A stretch of 64,000 bases of DNA from Limnanthes douglasii subsp. nivea (GCA_036936605.1 JAUPFV010000005.1:155373195-155437194); one strand, 5' to 3'. Numbered from the stretch's first letter, positions 36,120 to 49,505 are shown. Notes: generated from the sequence alone by a model not told the origin. Numbers and translations are program-made.

Positions 36120-38497
36120 CGAAAAACTAAAACAACAAACAAACAATCAACAAGCCTAGCATGATAACAAGCCACAGACTTGTGATTTGAAGCACCTTCC
36201 TAGCAAAAGACATGAGCTTTTGTGGAGTACTATCGAGCAGATGAACACGATTTATCGTGTTAACCACATCAACCGCAGATTGCTCGTCTAGGATACAAGG
36301 CGTGATGTTAAACCAACCATATTTCTTCACATACACTTTGTACTGAGGGGAGAATGTCATACTGCTTGTTTCCAACCATCGTGAATACATATCGATCACG
36401 AACAAGTGATCCCTCTAGTTGGCCTAATGTCTACCCCCAACCACATATCATAGATTGTCCCCTCTTGTCAGACCAGATCTAGCGGTAAGAGGACCCATGG
36501 ATTTTCTTGAACCTAACCGAACTGCAGCATCACTCGATCCGGGTGGTATGCCTCGGTAACAAACATAAGCCTAATGGGTTGCGATACAATCTAATTTCAT
36601 GTGCCGAGAATGTTTCACACATATCAACGTAGGGATGGAAAACACCTGCAAATAAACAACAATACACACATATAAAAATATAATAAAAAAAACACATATA
36701 TTAATCGATGATGTAAACAAACACACTTACATTTATATCTTTTTAAGCCGCGAGGCAGTCACGGTAGTACGGTTTTCCTCGAGTAGTTGTCGCATTAAGC
36801 TTTTTTGGCAACCATGATAGCATTTTTGGTTCAGTTGGGCTATAATTTCTATTCACCGCAACCTGGAAGGTATGGAAATTGTCATATACCCAGTATTCCA
36901 ACAAAGCCGAAAAACCCACCAAACTCTTGAATGAGTGATTTCAAAATCCCTCCCCAACTCTTGTACAACCAAGTCAATGCGCATGTACCCTATGCAAGCT
37001 CATCAAGCTTCTCAAAGTGCTCGAGATGTACAATAAATTCGCACTAGATGTTTTTTGGCTTGTGTTGGTGAATATGGTACATCTAAGAAAGAAAAGGATG
37101 TACACATGAACGACTTGCTTCGTGAGCTCTGCAGTAAGGGCGGTATTCGAACCCGGATACACGGCTCCCAAAAATGTTTCCCTTAGCCATCAAAAGCTGA
37201 ACCCACTCCCATCGTGCGCCACCATCTCTAGTTGCAAGAATTCGGTTGAAACTCCCTACAACTGGGCATATCGAGCGTAGGTTTGATCTATCGTCTCGGT
37301 CTCGAAAAGGTTGAAAATTCTCCCCTCAACTGGGACGCTAGTAATCACATACACCTCGACCAACGTGATAGCCATCTTGATAAAAAAAACAGAAAGGTGT
37401 TAGTCTGTTGGTGCCACCTTTTAATGAACACCTCGTTCAACTATGGGTGCGAACTAAATTTTGGTAAGTGGCGCATAAGTGGCCAGAACGGAATACCTTT
37501 TAATATTTCCTTCATCTCTTATTTTTTGCTAAGGTCTCATTTACCTATTAGGCCTTATTTGGAATGGACCATGATGTCGGAACGAGAATGAAATAAAGAA
37601 AAAAAAACATCAATATACCATAAAAAAAATTAGGTTAAGTAACAAAGTAATTATTTAAGTCGTTAATTAAAAAACTTATGTCATCCAAGAAAGTGAAATA
37701 GGCCTCGTGGTGCATATAGTCGGGGAACTAAATAATACTTTTATGCGCCATGAAGAGGTGTTTTTATCTCTCCGGATCGGTTGGACACCTTGGCTACACA
37801 CGGGTAACTTGGGGACATCCGCATCTTCCTCCTCATTGGAGTCTCTAAGGCCACGAGCCTCTCGTGGAGGTGATGGTTGTAAATTGTACTCCTCACGTCA
37901 ACAAACTTTTTACACCTTACAGATCGTTTGGTATGCACCTTACCCGCTCCACGGTCGACTTGATCCCCCTTCGAGCGACTACCACTACTGTTACCTTTTT
38001 GAGACGTACAAACTTCTTCTCGTTCACGCCTTCCTGCTTTCTGCCTCTTCTCTTTCTGCCTGCAAAAATCAAATAAAATAGGGTTACAGTTTGTAATCAA
38101 TTAGGCCCCCCGGGTGAGCATGGGTAGCCCCAACGGGGAATATGTGAAATATGACAAAATTCAACAAGTTCACTGCCGGGGCTACCTAAGCTCAACCGGT
38201 CGAGATAAAAAACAATATGGGAAAATAACAGTCCCCCGCTGGTTGACAAGTTCTTACTCGGCAGGGATCAAGAACAAAATCGCGAAAAACACCAAACCGA
38301 ACTCGAATCCAACCCTAAAACCTCTATTTAAACACAAATCCAACCTTCTAACATCGACATACAACTTCGAACACATATATAAACATACATTTACTTATTT
38401 TAACATCATAAATTGAATAAATCTACAAGAACCATAAAAAAACTAAATATAACAAAAAAGTAACTAAAAGAGATTCATACTATTTTCTCTTGCCCAT
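36120..38497 (-). pseudogene. Plant mobile domain (PMD) protein remnant
   Basis: Reading the minus strand, a possible start MGKRK lies at 38497. A lysine/arginine-rich exon begins at 38061 after a clear acceptor (tttttgcag). The PMD core is spread over 37240-36320: SFKSLVGFSALLEYWVYDNF, EPKMLSWLPKKL, HEIRLYRNPLG, then HLFVIDMYSRWLETS, matching the order of the aminotransferase-like plant mobile domain (G-x2-x-LLxxWxYxxF, then R-x-x-x, then W-x-YxxWy). It ends near 36120 with a hydrophobic tail, TSLWLVIMLGLLIVCLLF. Numerous stops. PMD proteins are known both as host silencing factors (MAIN/MAIL1) and as TE-borne copies in MULEs and gypsy elements; this one is TE-borne by context. Confidence 0.65.
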
Positions 38498-38799
38498 TCG
38501 TTGTTGTTTGTTAGATTAGAGTATTTTAAAGTTGTTGAAGAACCCTTTTTAGTTAGCTGAAAATCTTGTATTTATGATTTTGGGTTCTGGAGCTTTGGTG
38601 AAGGAGAGGAGATGAATAAGTTAGAGTTGGGGCTGTTTTTTTTATTTTTTATTTTGGAGATAGTTAGAGTTCAGGGTTAGGGCTTAGTAAATCTGTCGGA
38701 GGTATTTTGGGTATAATGTTGAGGATGGTTAAAATTTCTTAGGGGGTATATAAAAATGGGGTTGGTTATCATATTGAGACCACATTTAGCCAAATCCCA

Positions 38800-41440
38800 T
38801 ATAATCTATAATATTATGTGTATAATAAATTATTTAGAATATAAGTTTTTAATTAAATTTTTGGGATTTTTTAAAAAATTTTTCAAAATAATATGTGAAG
38901 AATCTGAAAGAATAACATTACATAAATTCAACGATATCTAATAATATTTATATGATCCTGCAAGTACTATAATGTTTTTTATACATATATTTATTTAAAT
39001 ATTAAATATATAAAGAAAAAGTATCTATAAATACTCGATCGACTATCTCATTACTATCTAATATTCAAAAAATGCATATTAATAATAAATATTTTAGATT
39101 ATCAAAGTGGACAAAAATACCCCATTTAAAAAAATTGAATGTTTTATAATGAAAAACGTTTTTTTGCCTCTTGAACTAAAACCTTTATGTATTATTCCCT
39201 CTCAAACTCACTAAACCCAATAAACCACAAAACCTAAAACACCAAAAATTGACGATGTTGGACTCCGAAGGCAGCTTCAAACTCAAACAAACCAATCAAG
39301 ACATCTCAGGTCGTTTTTTCTCGTCCTATAAAACCTATTTCAAACTTCATTTAGAGTTTGGACATCTAGTAAAAACATTTGAAAGGTACTCATGGTACCA
39401 ACCATAATTTTTAATGTATTTTGATGGTTCATGTCAAGTAGATTTTGTATCTCTAAGTATATACTGTATTTAAAGTGTATTTCGATGTATTCATTGCAAC
39501 TAGGTTCTTTGTTAAACTCAGATTGTTCTTAAGTATTTCGTTGATCATTTGTAGTTTTTGGTTTTGGTAGACATACTATTTTGGAGTATTTTATAGGGTT
39601 CTTAGGTGCATATAATGTGTTAAATTTTATAACTTTGTTGTAATGTATTGTATGGTTTCTGTTTTTAGTGTTTTCAGACTCCATTTTTTATTTTCTGTCA
39701 ACATGCATGTGAGATACGAACATAATCTCGCATCTTCATCATCAGGAATACACAAATCTTGCATCTTCGTTATCTATCATTCACGGGAAACGCTTGTTAC
39801 ATTTGTGATTGTGCATTATATGTTAGTATGCCTAAACTCACATGGTTAATATACTAGAAATAACATGGTTAATCTAACTGGAATCGCAAGGTCAAATGAA
39901 AAAACATTGTTATGGTTTGTTTAATGAACCTGTGCTGAATCTTGTTTTTGCAGGAAATATGTCTCTTAGAGCTTGCTTCTACATATTATGATTAGTTAGC
40001 ATCCTCCATTTGATGAAAGATAAGAGAAATATTATCACTCCGAAACACATTGAAGCTACCAAGGAAACCCCATTTTATACAATCTTGAAGGCTTCTTATG
40101 GCCTCCATAATGAAATGTTTGTGATAAAAAAGCATCATCTACTAATAACATATATTATAAAGACTTCCTCGGTCAAAAATAAAGCTTTCAAAATTAGGTC
40201 AAAACTAGTCAAACTAACGACCAATGATGTCAAGGCTGTTTTCGGGATTAAACACGACAAAAAGGAAATTCTTTTAAACAAAGTTGGAGGATTCTTACTC
40301 CGCTACACCAATGGCGCGAAAACAGAGTCAAGGATCACACAAACATGCTTTCTGGACGAAAGTTCAAGAAAAGTGGGCACAAAAAAATCTAACCAATATA
40401 ATTTTTTTTGATAAAGGTACGTCTCTATCTTGGTCTATTATAAATAGCATGTTCAGTTGTACTAATCTTGCATGGTAGGTAACATTGAACTAGCACGTTT
40501 GGTATAACTAGCATGTTCATTAGTACTAATCTTGTATATCTATTAAACTATCATGGTTAGTATACTGAACTTGCATGTCTATATATCTAGCATGGTAATT
40601 AACATTGAAGTTTCATGTTGTGTGGTGTTTTACAGTAAGCAATAGATAAAGTCATCAAGGCAGGCGGGGAGCATGCTGTGAAGGACGTTGTTGTTTTATT
40701 GATCATGTTTTTTTGGTTTACCTGGTTCTATTTGGTATCATGATATATACTAGGATTGGATAGTGGTATATTATTTCAAAGACCTTGAAAAAAATAAAAA
40801 ACTATGATTGGTCTAGAGCAATAAAAGAGACGCTTATTGTGTCAATTAAAGCTTGTGTTATTACAGAAAACCCCGATAACGTTATTGGTTGTGTTGCACT
40901 TTTAATGGTAAGAATGTTGCTACATAATTAAATAAATTAAAAGAATGTGTAATGATGCTAATAAATTTTGTGATGCGACCCTTCATTATGGAGAACACAA
41001 CTGTTGCGTAAGCATAAACTAAGCCGAACATGATCCCAAAATGCTACAAATGGTAGGGATTAGAGTCAGGATCATCAACCATTGAGATGATTAAAAACAT
41101 TCTCATTCTCAAATATGATGAGGTATTAAGTATATATTCTCGAAGGTTATTGTATTCGGATTAGAAACGCATGGCTAAAATCACTAGCATAGCATGTTCT
41201 TTATTGCGAGAAAGAATCGCATGGTATATAACATAGAACTCGTAAGGTCGTTTTTAGTAAACTAGAACTCGCATGATATGAAAACTAAAAGAATTGTACG
41301 GTCAATAAGAATCTCATAAATTCCTAGTGATTAATGTTTTACAGAGTTTTTATTCATTGGATAGATTTTGGAGGGTGAGTTGACGTTGACAAAGAATGAA
41401 AGAACATCATTTGATGAGGGTGAATCAAGTGGGAACCTAA
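38800..41440 (+). other. Decayed TE-like region
   Basis: A plus-strand open stretch at 40010-40411 (ITPKHIEATKETPFYTILKA, FKIRSKLVKLTTNDVKAVFG) resembles the N-terminal pattern of TE-borne Ulp1/PMD-type plant proteins (xPxHxxALxxTPF ... Vxl...dV...FGi). It is followed by broken coding-like pieces to about 40920. Non-coding gaps carry a recurring phrase of the type ctcgcatggttaatat (39836-39900, 40436-40620, 41155-41310). No element ends were found. Confidence 0.45.
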
Positions 41441-41448
41441 ATCTTATA
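41441..41448. repeat. Target site duplication of the hAT, left
   Basis: atcttata, matching atcttgta at 54732-54739 at 7 of 8 positions, the length expected for hAT elements. Confidence 0.7.
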
Positions 41449-44050
41449 TATAGTTGTTATCAGGTCGGGTCGGTCCGAGTTTGGACTGGCTCGAGACTGG
41501 CTCAGTAAGCTAACGGACCGGTCCGGCCTGGACTGCTAAGAAAAGGGAGTCATGTATTATGGCCCGAGACCGGCTCAGTAAGCTATCAGGCCGATCCAGC
41601 ACGAGACCGGCCCGTTAAGAGTCGGTTTGGTATGGTCCAGTTCGTTTTTATTTTATAGCTTAAAGCAGCACAAAATAAACAAAGAACGATTTAAATTATA
41701 TTGACTAAATTGATACTTCACTCATCACTTGTAGCTAAGCAGAGAACACAATAACTTGTATTTGAAAGTAAAAAGTGAAACAGGTTACATCCATGGTAAC
41801 TAAGCAGTTTTGTTATCCAATTTCCATCATCCTGAATATTGATGTTCTATAAAAGTGCACCTAACAAAAACTGAAATAACAAAAAAAGACATGAACATGT
41901 TTGGGTTTGGACAGAAAAAACATAAAATATACTTGATCTATTATCTAAATGTTTAGAAATCTTGAGCCATCTACATTATATGATAAAAGAAGATATATAT
42001 ATATATATATATATATAATATAATTATTATAGATAGATACTATACTACCCAGAAAATAATATACTATGTAAATCAGGGATTTACCTAGAAAAAGTAAAAT
42101 GAACAATGTATAAAGATAACCTAATTCCAATTTTATAAAGAACATAATTCTTGCTAATGAAACTAGTTTCAGTTTCTCATATATGATTCGAGACTCAATT
42201 GATCTAACCAATCCATTTAAGTCTCTGCCAATGTTTTTACTTTGTACAATCATTTGATCCAACCAAGCCTATTCTTCTAATTTCAGTTTATTTTGCACAT
42301 ATGCAATATTATTATCTCATTTGGACTTATTTACTGGAGTAAAACTTGTGTGCTTATTTAGGTACTGCAGACACAAGACAAGACATGGTAAAAAAAATGT
42401 GCTTATCATATAAATATAACATAGATATGTAGTGAGTAAACATTAAGAACACGCACTGACACGCGCGTTAAATAAAACATACCGTAATCTAAGCCGTTGA
42501 ATTTTCCAACGCAATTTGTCCACATGTTACTGCATTCGAACTTCCACCTTCTCAAGCTACCATTTTTTTTTACAATATTAGAAAATATACATATAAATAA
42601 TGAAATAAAATTAAACGGTTAAGTAAATACTTACGATATTTTAGCCCTGTTCCTTTTTTAAGCTGTGAATTTCCTTCACCCAATCACCTCCACACAGAAA
42701 CATTTTTACAGTCTCTGTTTTCATTGATGCATGTTTAGGATCAATCACTCGCTCTCCGGCACTGAAAGTTGATTATGAAGCAACTGTTGTTATAGTCAAT
42801 AATATATCTTTTTCCATGATGCTCAATACTGGATATTTAGACCCATTCACCATCCACCATTGCAACACATCAAACAACTTAACTTCAAGTACTCTGAATG
42901 GGGGCTCTTATAAGTACAATTCAAGATCATTCTTAGAAATTTTAGAAGCTTCAACTGATTCAAGAAAATCATCAAAAGATCTCTTCCCCAACCCATAATA
43001 GCCACTAAAGGATCCAGCAGTAGCATTAACATTGGATTCGGAAGCAACTGTTTGTTGATTGGTTTCTTGGTACAATGAGAATAAGCTGGCTAATTTGGTC
43101 TCGAAGGATAACTGTTCACGCTTAGCTTCAGAAGACTCTTGTTTATTTATTTCTTCCTCAGGATTGGTAGGGGACAATTGTTTTTAGGCCCATCCAATAA
43201 ACATAATTTTATACATGCAAAGTGCATCAAGTCTATTAGATAATAACATGAAAAAAAAACAAATATAATCATAAATAATAGTATTATACCTCGGATCAAG
43301 CACGACCCCGATAGAAATCAAAACATTAGACTGCACCCAATACTTGTTGTACTTTCCTTCATCACAACAACCATTCTTAATAGGTAGGACTTGCTTTCAT
43401 CTGCGATATTCTTATCCGACATTTACTTCACACAGTATATTTCAGCCAAAAACAGGTTCACTGTTGGATATGACGTACCACTTATTAGGTTCGTAACTTT
43501 TGTAAATACTTCAAAAAAACTGCAGATTTCCCCCACACTGATCCAAGTTTCCTTATCAGGCTATAATTGGTAAACTCAAAATTCACTTCTACATATCTTA
43601 GCCTTACATCTTTATAATACATAACAACTGATAACATCAACCAAGTGGATTTCCACATCGTTTTAACATCAAGTTTAAGTAATCTTCTACTCAAACCTAA
43701 CTCTTTTACAATTTTATCAAATTATTTAGATCTTGCCTCTGAATTTAGGAAATACTGAACCCCTCCTCTAACTTTTTCAATTGTTGTACCAATTACTTCC
43801 AAACCATCTTGAACTAGCAGATTTAAGATATGAGCACAATAACGGACATGAAATAACTGACCATCTAGGGGCATATTCTTTCTATCACTAAAGTCCAGTT
43901 TCAACCTATTAATGGAATTGTCATTTGTAGAGGCATTGTCCACTGAAACTGAAACGATCTTATCTCATATCCTCCAATCATCCATAAGTTTTAACAACTC
44001 CTAAGCAAGTACCTCGCCGGTATGGGGAGGGGGGCATTACAAAAGGATAT

Positions 44051-44060
44051 AAATCTCTTG
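44051..44060. repeat. Target site duplication of the Pack-MULE, left
   Basis: aaatctcttg, identical to 52590-52599. It lies within the hAT transposase codons for the HKRF segment. Confidence 0.92.
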
Positions 44061-44310
44061 GGCTAAAAACCCTGGTTAGTCACCGGTGTTTGACATCTGT
44101 TACATTCGTGCCACTAAGCTTCAGTCGTCACCAAAATGAGTCATTCGATTTTAAAATCGTTGCATTCTTGCCACTAGCGCGTGAAAATTAACATGAAGCC
44201 GACACGTGGCAGCCCAATATACAAAGTTTGTTCCATATACTATCACTCTTTTTCATTCCAAAAACACCCCTCTTTGTTATTTACCTTATTTACTTTTACT
44301 TTTGACTTTA
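44061..44310 (+). repeat. Left TIR of the Pack-MULE
   Basis: Starts ggctaaaaaccctgg and contains cattcgtgccactaagctt, gcgcgtgaaaattaacatga, cgacacgtgg and aaaaacacccctcttt, all found inverted at 52340-52589. Confidence 0.92.
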
Positions 44311-45024
44311 AAATGAATCCACTTTATTATTTTTATATTAACTAGATCAATTTATTATATTAAATGGGCTCATTTGATATTAGATTTTAATATTTTTTAA
44401 CTAGATTATATATAACAAGCCATACGTCATCTCTTCTTTCTCAAATTATCCCTCTCAAAAGAAGAAAACCACAAGAGCTCTCTCTCCCCCTCCGCTTTTA
44501 CACCATGGAAGCTCCAAGCTTTCTAAGTTCTGGATACCAGCCAACAAAACAATCCAATCTGAACCTCTCTATCCTTAATTAGATTCAGACGGAGGAGACG
44601 ACTCTTTCTTCGAGCCCGAAATTACAAACAACACTAAATTAGAAGAAATAAACGATTCTTCAAAACAACAAATGAAACAGAGCTCAAACCCACAAACCAA
44701 ACAATTTCTCTCTCTCAAAGAAAAATCATTCCTATCGGGCACACCATCTCTAAACCCCACTCACCACTCTCTCTCCTAAAACCGTCTCAAAAAACAGAGC
44801 TTTTGCTTTTTTTTAAAGCAAAAATCAATTTATTCCCAAAATAAGAGTTTTACAGAATAAAAGGTACAATTGAGAAACAACTCTTAAAAAGGGCCTAAAA
44901 AGAAATTTGACCTAAGGAAAAATCCCTAAATCAACTACTAAACCCTAAATCGACACTAACGCGTCTTCAACCTTACAATCTGTATTTCCTAAAGAACTCT
45001 TCTTCTTCTCCACCCGAATCTCCG

Positions 45025-45215
45025 TTCTGTTCTCCTTGGTCGACGCTCACCCGAATAACTCTTCTCTTCTGATGAGGAGAGAGGACGGAACTGGGTGCAG
45101 TGCACCAGAGAACAGAAGATCCCATCTTCTGCTTCTCCTTGGTCGACGCCCACCCAAAGTACTCCTCTCTTCAAGAGGAGAGAGGACGGAACCGGCTGCA
45201 GTGCACCAGAGAACA
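45025..45215 (-). repeat. Duplicated module in LINE-B 3'UTR
   Basis: The segment ctccttggtcgacgc(t/c)cacc, continued by ggagagaggacggaac and gcagtgcaccagagaaca, occurs at about 45030-45115 and again at about 45136-45213. LINE-A has the same layout around ggtcgacgcc and gtgcaccaa. Confidence 0.85.
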
Positions 45216-45506
45216 TGACCCTTCCTCTACACCTTCTAGATTATACTCTCGCCATAGCCTCAGACTTCTTCAGAACAGCCACGAACCAAATCGCCATAGC
45301 CCTCCATCAACAACTTCGAACAAATCTGCATCTCGAACCAAACTTCCGAAATTTCCAGTCAGAAAAGCCAAGCCCTAAACCTGAAATAGATAAGCAAGAC
45401 CTCAGATTTACTAAGATACATAACCCAAGCCTAAACCCTCCAGAAAGAGAATCGCATTCAATTCGGAGGGGATCACGAATTGATTGAAAGAAGGCTTAAT
45501 GAAGCA

Positions 45507-48500
45507 TCTGAGAATCCATCTGGCCAGCCAATTGGCGACCTGATTCTAGATTCTTATGATGAACTTAAACACCATTGAAGAAGAAAACGCCATGCGACAA
45601 ATCCTGATGACCGGGTTGAGATACCAAGGCAAAACACCAGAGGCAATAAAATTGACAAGAATCTGACAATCAGATTCAATGTCAACCAAAGTCCAGTGGT
45701 TTTGCTTGCAAATCAGCAAACTATCGAGTAACGCATGAGTTTCAGCTAACAAGGGGGACATTTTCCCATAAGTATTTCCAAAGCCCTGCAAAACTTCTCC
45801 AAGATGATTTCTGAAGATACCAGCACCACTAGCCTCCGCATTTCTCAACATTGATGCATCAATGTTCAGCTTGATACGACATTCAGTTGGAAGCTTCCAG
45901 GTATTATATCTTGGCTTAGAACAGAAAATAGGGCATCCCATAAGCATACTTGCATTCTTAGTGCTAATCCAATGCCTCTTCTTAAGAACAGAAACATTTA
46001 GAGATAAGATGATGCGATTAATATTGTTTATAGTAGAGACAAAATTATAAGAAACTCCCTTGAATTTAGCTTTGTTTCTGTTGTACCAGATAGACCAGCA
46101 AATAACTGCAGGCATAAGATGAGTAATATGAGAATTACTACTGGAAAAATCATGCCAAATTTTGATAACATGAGTAAAAGTCATGCATCTTTTGATATTG
46201 ATCCTGAAAATAACACTATAATGATTCCAGATCTGCCATGAATGAGTACAGTTGATAAAAACATGGTTAATGTCTTCGCTATTACTACAAAATTGACATT
46301 TAGAAGCCAATTGTAAATGCCTATTTTGAAGAATAGAGTCAATAGGGATGTAATGCATTATAAGTTTCCATAGAAGGAAGGAAAACTTCCTGGGAATGAT
46401 GGGACTCTAAATTTTGTTGAACATGCTAGAGTAATTAGCTTTTTGTCTGATTGCATTCCAAGTATTTTTGCAGTTGAAATTAGAATCATTGGAACATGTC
46501 CATATCATAACGTCATTCTTTGAGCTGTCCACTTTTAAATTCTGAATATTTCTCCATCTTTCAGGTGAAAGAAAAGGAACCATGACATCAGTATCTCAAC
46601 TACCATTCTTCCAAAAAGAGCTCACTTTTGCCTCCAGGTAACTGACTTTATTATGATCATTGTGAATGGGCTTATAATTATGCCAATTGTCTCTCTAGTA
46701 GTCCATATCACCCTTGCCCAAAACCCAACCAATGTGATTCTCAGCATCATTCTTAACACTAATCAACCTTCTCCAAATATGTGACCCAGACCTATTAAGA
46801 TTAGCATACAAAGGATGAGTATTGTTTGAATAAGTATAATGCATCAACTTGGCCCAAATCGATTCATTTTGCCTATAGGAGAACCATAACTTCATAGAAT
46901 AGGTATACCGAATATCTATAATTCTTCTGATATTGAGACCCCCTTCCTCAAAGGGCGTACAGATCGACTTCCAATTAGCCCAATGAGTAGAAGGCTCATT
47001 ATAATTAGACCTCCAAAGAAACTTGTTCAAAATCTTCTCAATTCTTATAATAATACTCTTAGGAAGAATACTGTTCTGAAGCCAATAATTAAGAAAAACC
47101 ATAAGAACATTAGAAATAAGAACTAATCTGCCACCAAAAGATAAATATTTAGAGTCCCAAACCGAAATCTTATCATTAATACTGTCAATGATTTTGATGA
47201 AATTGCAGGCTTTGTTACTATTACTCAGGATGCAACCAAGATAGCCTGTTGGCAGATGCTCAGTTTTATAGCCAGTCTGATTCTTCAAGTAAGCAGCCCT
47301 AGAATGTTGAAGGGAAGATGATGCAATTAGCTTAGTCTTTAGCTTATTTATCAACTGACCTGAAACAAGCTGATATTTATGAAGAAAAATACTAAGCTTG
47401 TCAATAGATTCATGTAAACTATTTGTGAATATAAGAATGTCATCGGAAAAAGCCACACAAAGCAATAAAATCTGAGATCTAGTATTGTATATCATCTTCA
47501 TATTGTTTTCAAATAAACTTTGCATTCCACGTAACAAGACCGCTTCCCCTATAATAAAAAGGCTAGGAGACAGGGGATCACCTTGTCTCAACCCTTTCTT
47601 AGTTCTGAAATAGCCAAAGGATCCACCATTCAACAGAATAGAGATACTGACATTCGAAATTAACCTGTTAATCAGCCTCAAAAACTCATTAGAAAAACCA
47701 AAGTTAGATAAAACTTTATATAGAAAAGAGAAGGACATCTTATCAAACGCTTTCGTCATGTCAAGCTGAATCATAACATTGCCAGTTTTAGGCTTCCTCT
47801 TAATGTCATAGACCATTTCCTTAGCCACAAGAATGTTGTCATGGATACACCGCCCACGAACAAACGCCCCTTGAGAAGTAGAAATGATCCTGGACAGAAG
47901 AATGGCCAACCGTGAGTTAATTAGCTTGGAAAAAATTCTGTTCATCATAGTACACAGGCCAATAGGCCTGTACTCATTCCAAGTAGTAGGATTCTTAGTC
48001 TTGGGAATCAAACACAGACCAGTAGCAAACATGCCATTAGGAATGTAATTGCTACTGATAAAAGAATTAAAAGAATCACAAAGGTCACTCTTGATTATCC
48101 TCCAATAGAACTTAAAGAAATGAAGATTAAAACCATCGACACCAGCAGCACTATCCAACTTCATAGTTGAGATAACACACCAAATTTCTTCCTCAGTAGT
48201 TATCCTCATCAAAGCAGCATTGTCCTTATTAGAGATCAAAGAAGGAATGACTTTAAGAATATCATCATTGAGGAGAAGGGTTTCCTTATTCTTATTGGTA
48301 TAAGACTCAGAAGCAAGAGTGTCTTTAAAAAACTTCTCAGCTGACAAGCCAATGCTCTCATCATCATTTAACCAACAGTCACCATCCTTAATGCTGTTGA
48401 CCCTACTCCTCCTTCTCTTCTTATTCACAAATGAATGAAAAAGCTTGGAGTACTTATCACCATCAGTAAACCAATCACCATAACACTTTTGCTTCCAGAA

Positions 48501-49505
48501 ATCCGATTCCTTTTTGAGATACTTAATGTACAAGCAATTGGCTTTATCTAACTCAGTCTTCAAAGTAACATCAAAATTGTTCACTAACGAGTCTTCCAAC
48601 ATCCTAACACAGTCTTCAGCCTCTTTAATCTTGTTAAAAATGTTACCAAAACTATTTATATTACAGTCTTTCAAACACACTTTAAGCCTCTTTAACTTCT
48701 GCCAAAAAATCTGATTAGAGTAACCATAAATAGGCAGCATCCAATTAGCCTCAACAATGCATAAAAAAGACTCATCATTCTCCCACATATTCATATATTT
48801 AAAGCCTTTCTTAAGATTAACATTTATGATCTTATCCCCTTTAATCAGCAATGGCGAATGATCAGAACATGTTCAGATCAAATGATGAACCTTAGTACTA
48901 CCAAAAGAAGCATTCCAAGAATTATTAACCAAAGCCCTATCCAAACGCTTCCATTTAGAACCCCTATTCCAAGTAAAGCTCGAGCCTCCATAACCCGCAT
49001 CCTCCAACAAACAGTCACTTATACAATCATTGAACTCCTCCATACTGTTTACACATAAGGAAGTGCAGCCAATCTGATCATCGGAGAAGGAAATCGCGTT
49101 GAAATCTCCAACAATCAACCAAGCATTGTCCATTACAGAAATAGAACGAAGTAGATTCCAAAGATTTCTCCTATCATATCTATTACATTTAGCATAAACG
49201 ATCGATAGAATAAACTTAAACCCCGAATCAGAAATCAACACCTCCAAATGTAAACATTGCTCGTGGTCGATCAACACTTTAATTCTGACATCATATTTCC
49301 AGAAACACCAAACCTTACTAGAAAGATTAGCAGCATAGTTGTTGAAGCCAAGCTTATAAGCAAAATCCTTAATCTTATCAGCCGACACCAAAGGTTCCTG
49401 TAAAGCAAGAATTTGGATTTTATTATAGTGAATCATGTCCTTTAACCTCAAAATGGTAGGATTATTGTTGATCCCCCGAAGGTTCCAACTAATCAGATTT
49501 ATCAT
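45507..49505 (-). pseudogene. LINE-B ORF2: endonuclease, RT, RNase H
   Basis: One reading frame over 3.96 kb with no frameshift that I can see, broken only by stop codons. Endonuclease 49505-48840 (SWNLRGINNN, ALQEP, GDFNAI, TCSDHSP). RT 48000-47000 (QLDMTKAFDKM, GLRQGDPLSP; the catalytic box reads FSDD rather than FADD). Zinc-binding region CQFCSNSEDINHVFINC at about 46260-46310. RNase H 45930-45510 (LNIDAS, AETH, IESDC, NQVANWLA at the end). Stops: TGA 48873-48875 at the Arg of the endonuclease TCSDH motif, TAG 46695-46697 at a Trp, TGA 46596-46598 at a Trp, TAG 46407-46409 at a Trp, and TAG 45546-45548 near the end. The start ATG lies inside the end of the ORF1 reading frame. Confidence 0.92.

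Larger units (their letters stand above)
31040..38791. mobile_element. Dead MULE with OTU transposase ORF and PMD ORF
   Basis: A Mutator-like element inferred from content. It has a plus-strand FAR1-like/MULE transposase/OTU ORF (31797-34369), a short minus-strand unknown ORF (34617-35083), an AACCGnCGG array, and a convergent minus-strand PMD ORF (36120-38497), with related GC-rich blocks near both ends. The right edge near 38791 reads, inward on the minus strand, ggctaaatgtggtctc, which resembles the ggctaaaaacc start of the MULE at 44061. No matching left end or target duplication was found, so both boundaries are estimates and two fused elements remain possible. Confidence 0.5.
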
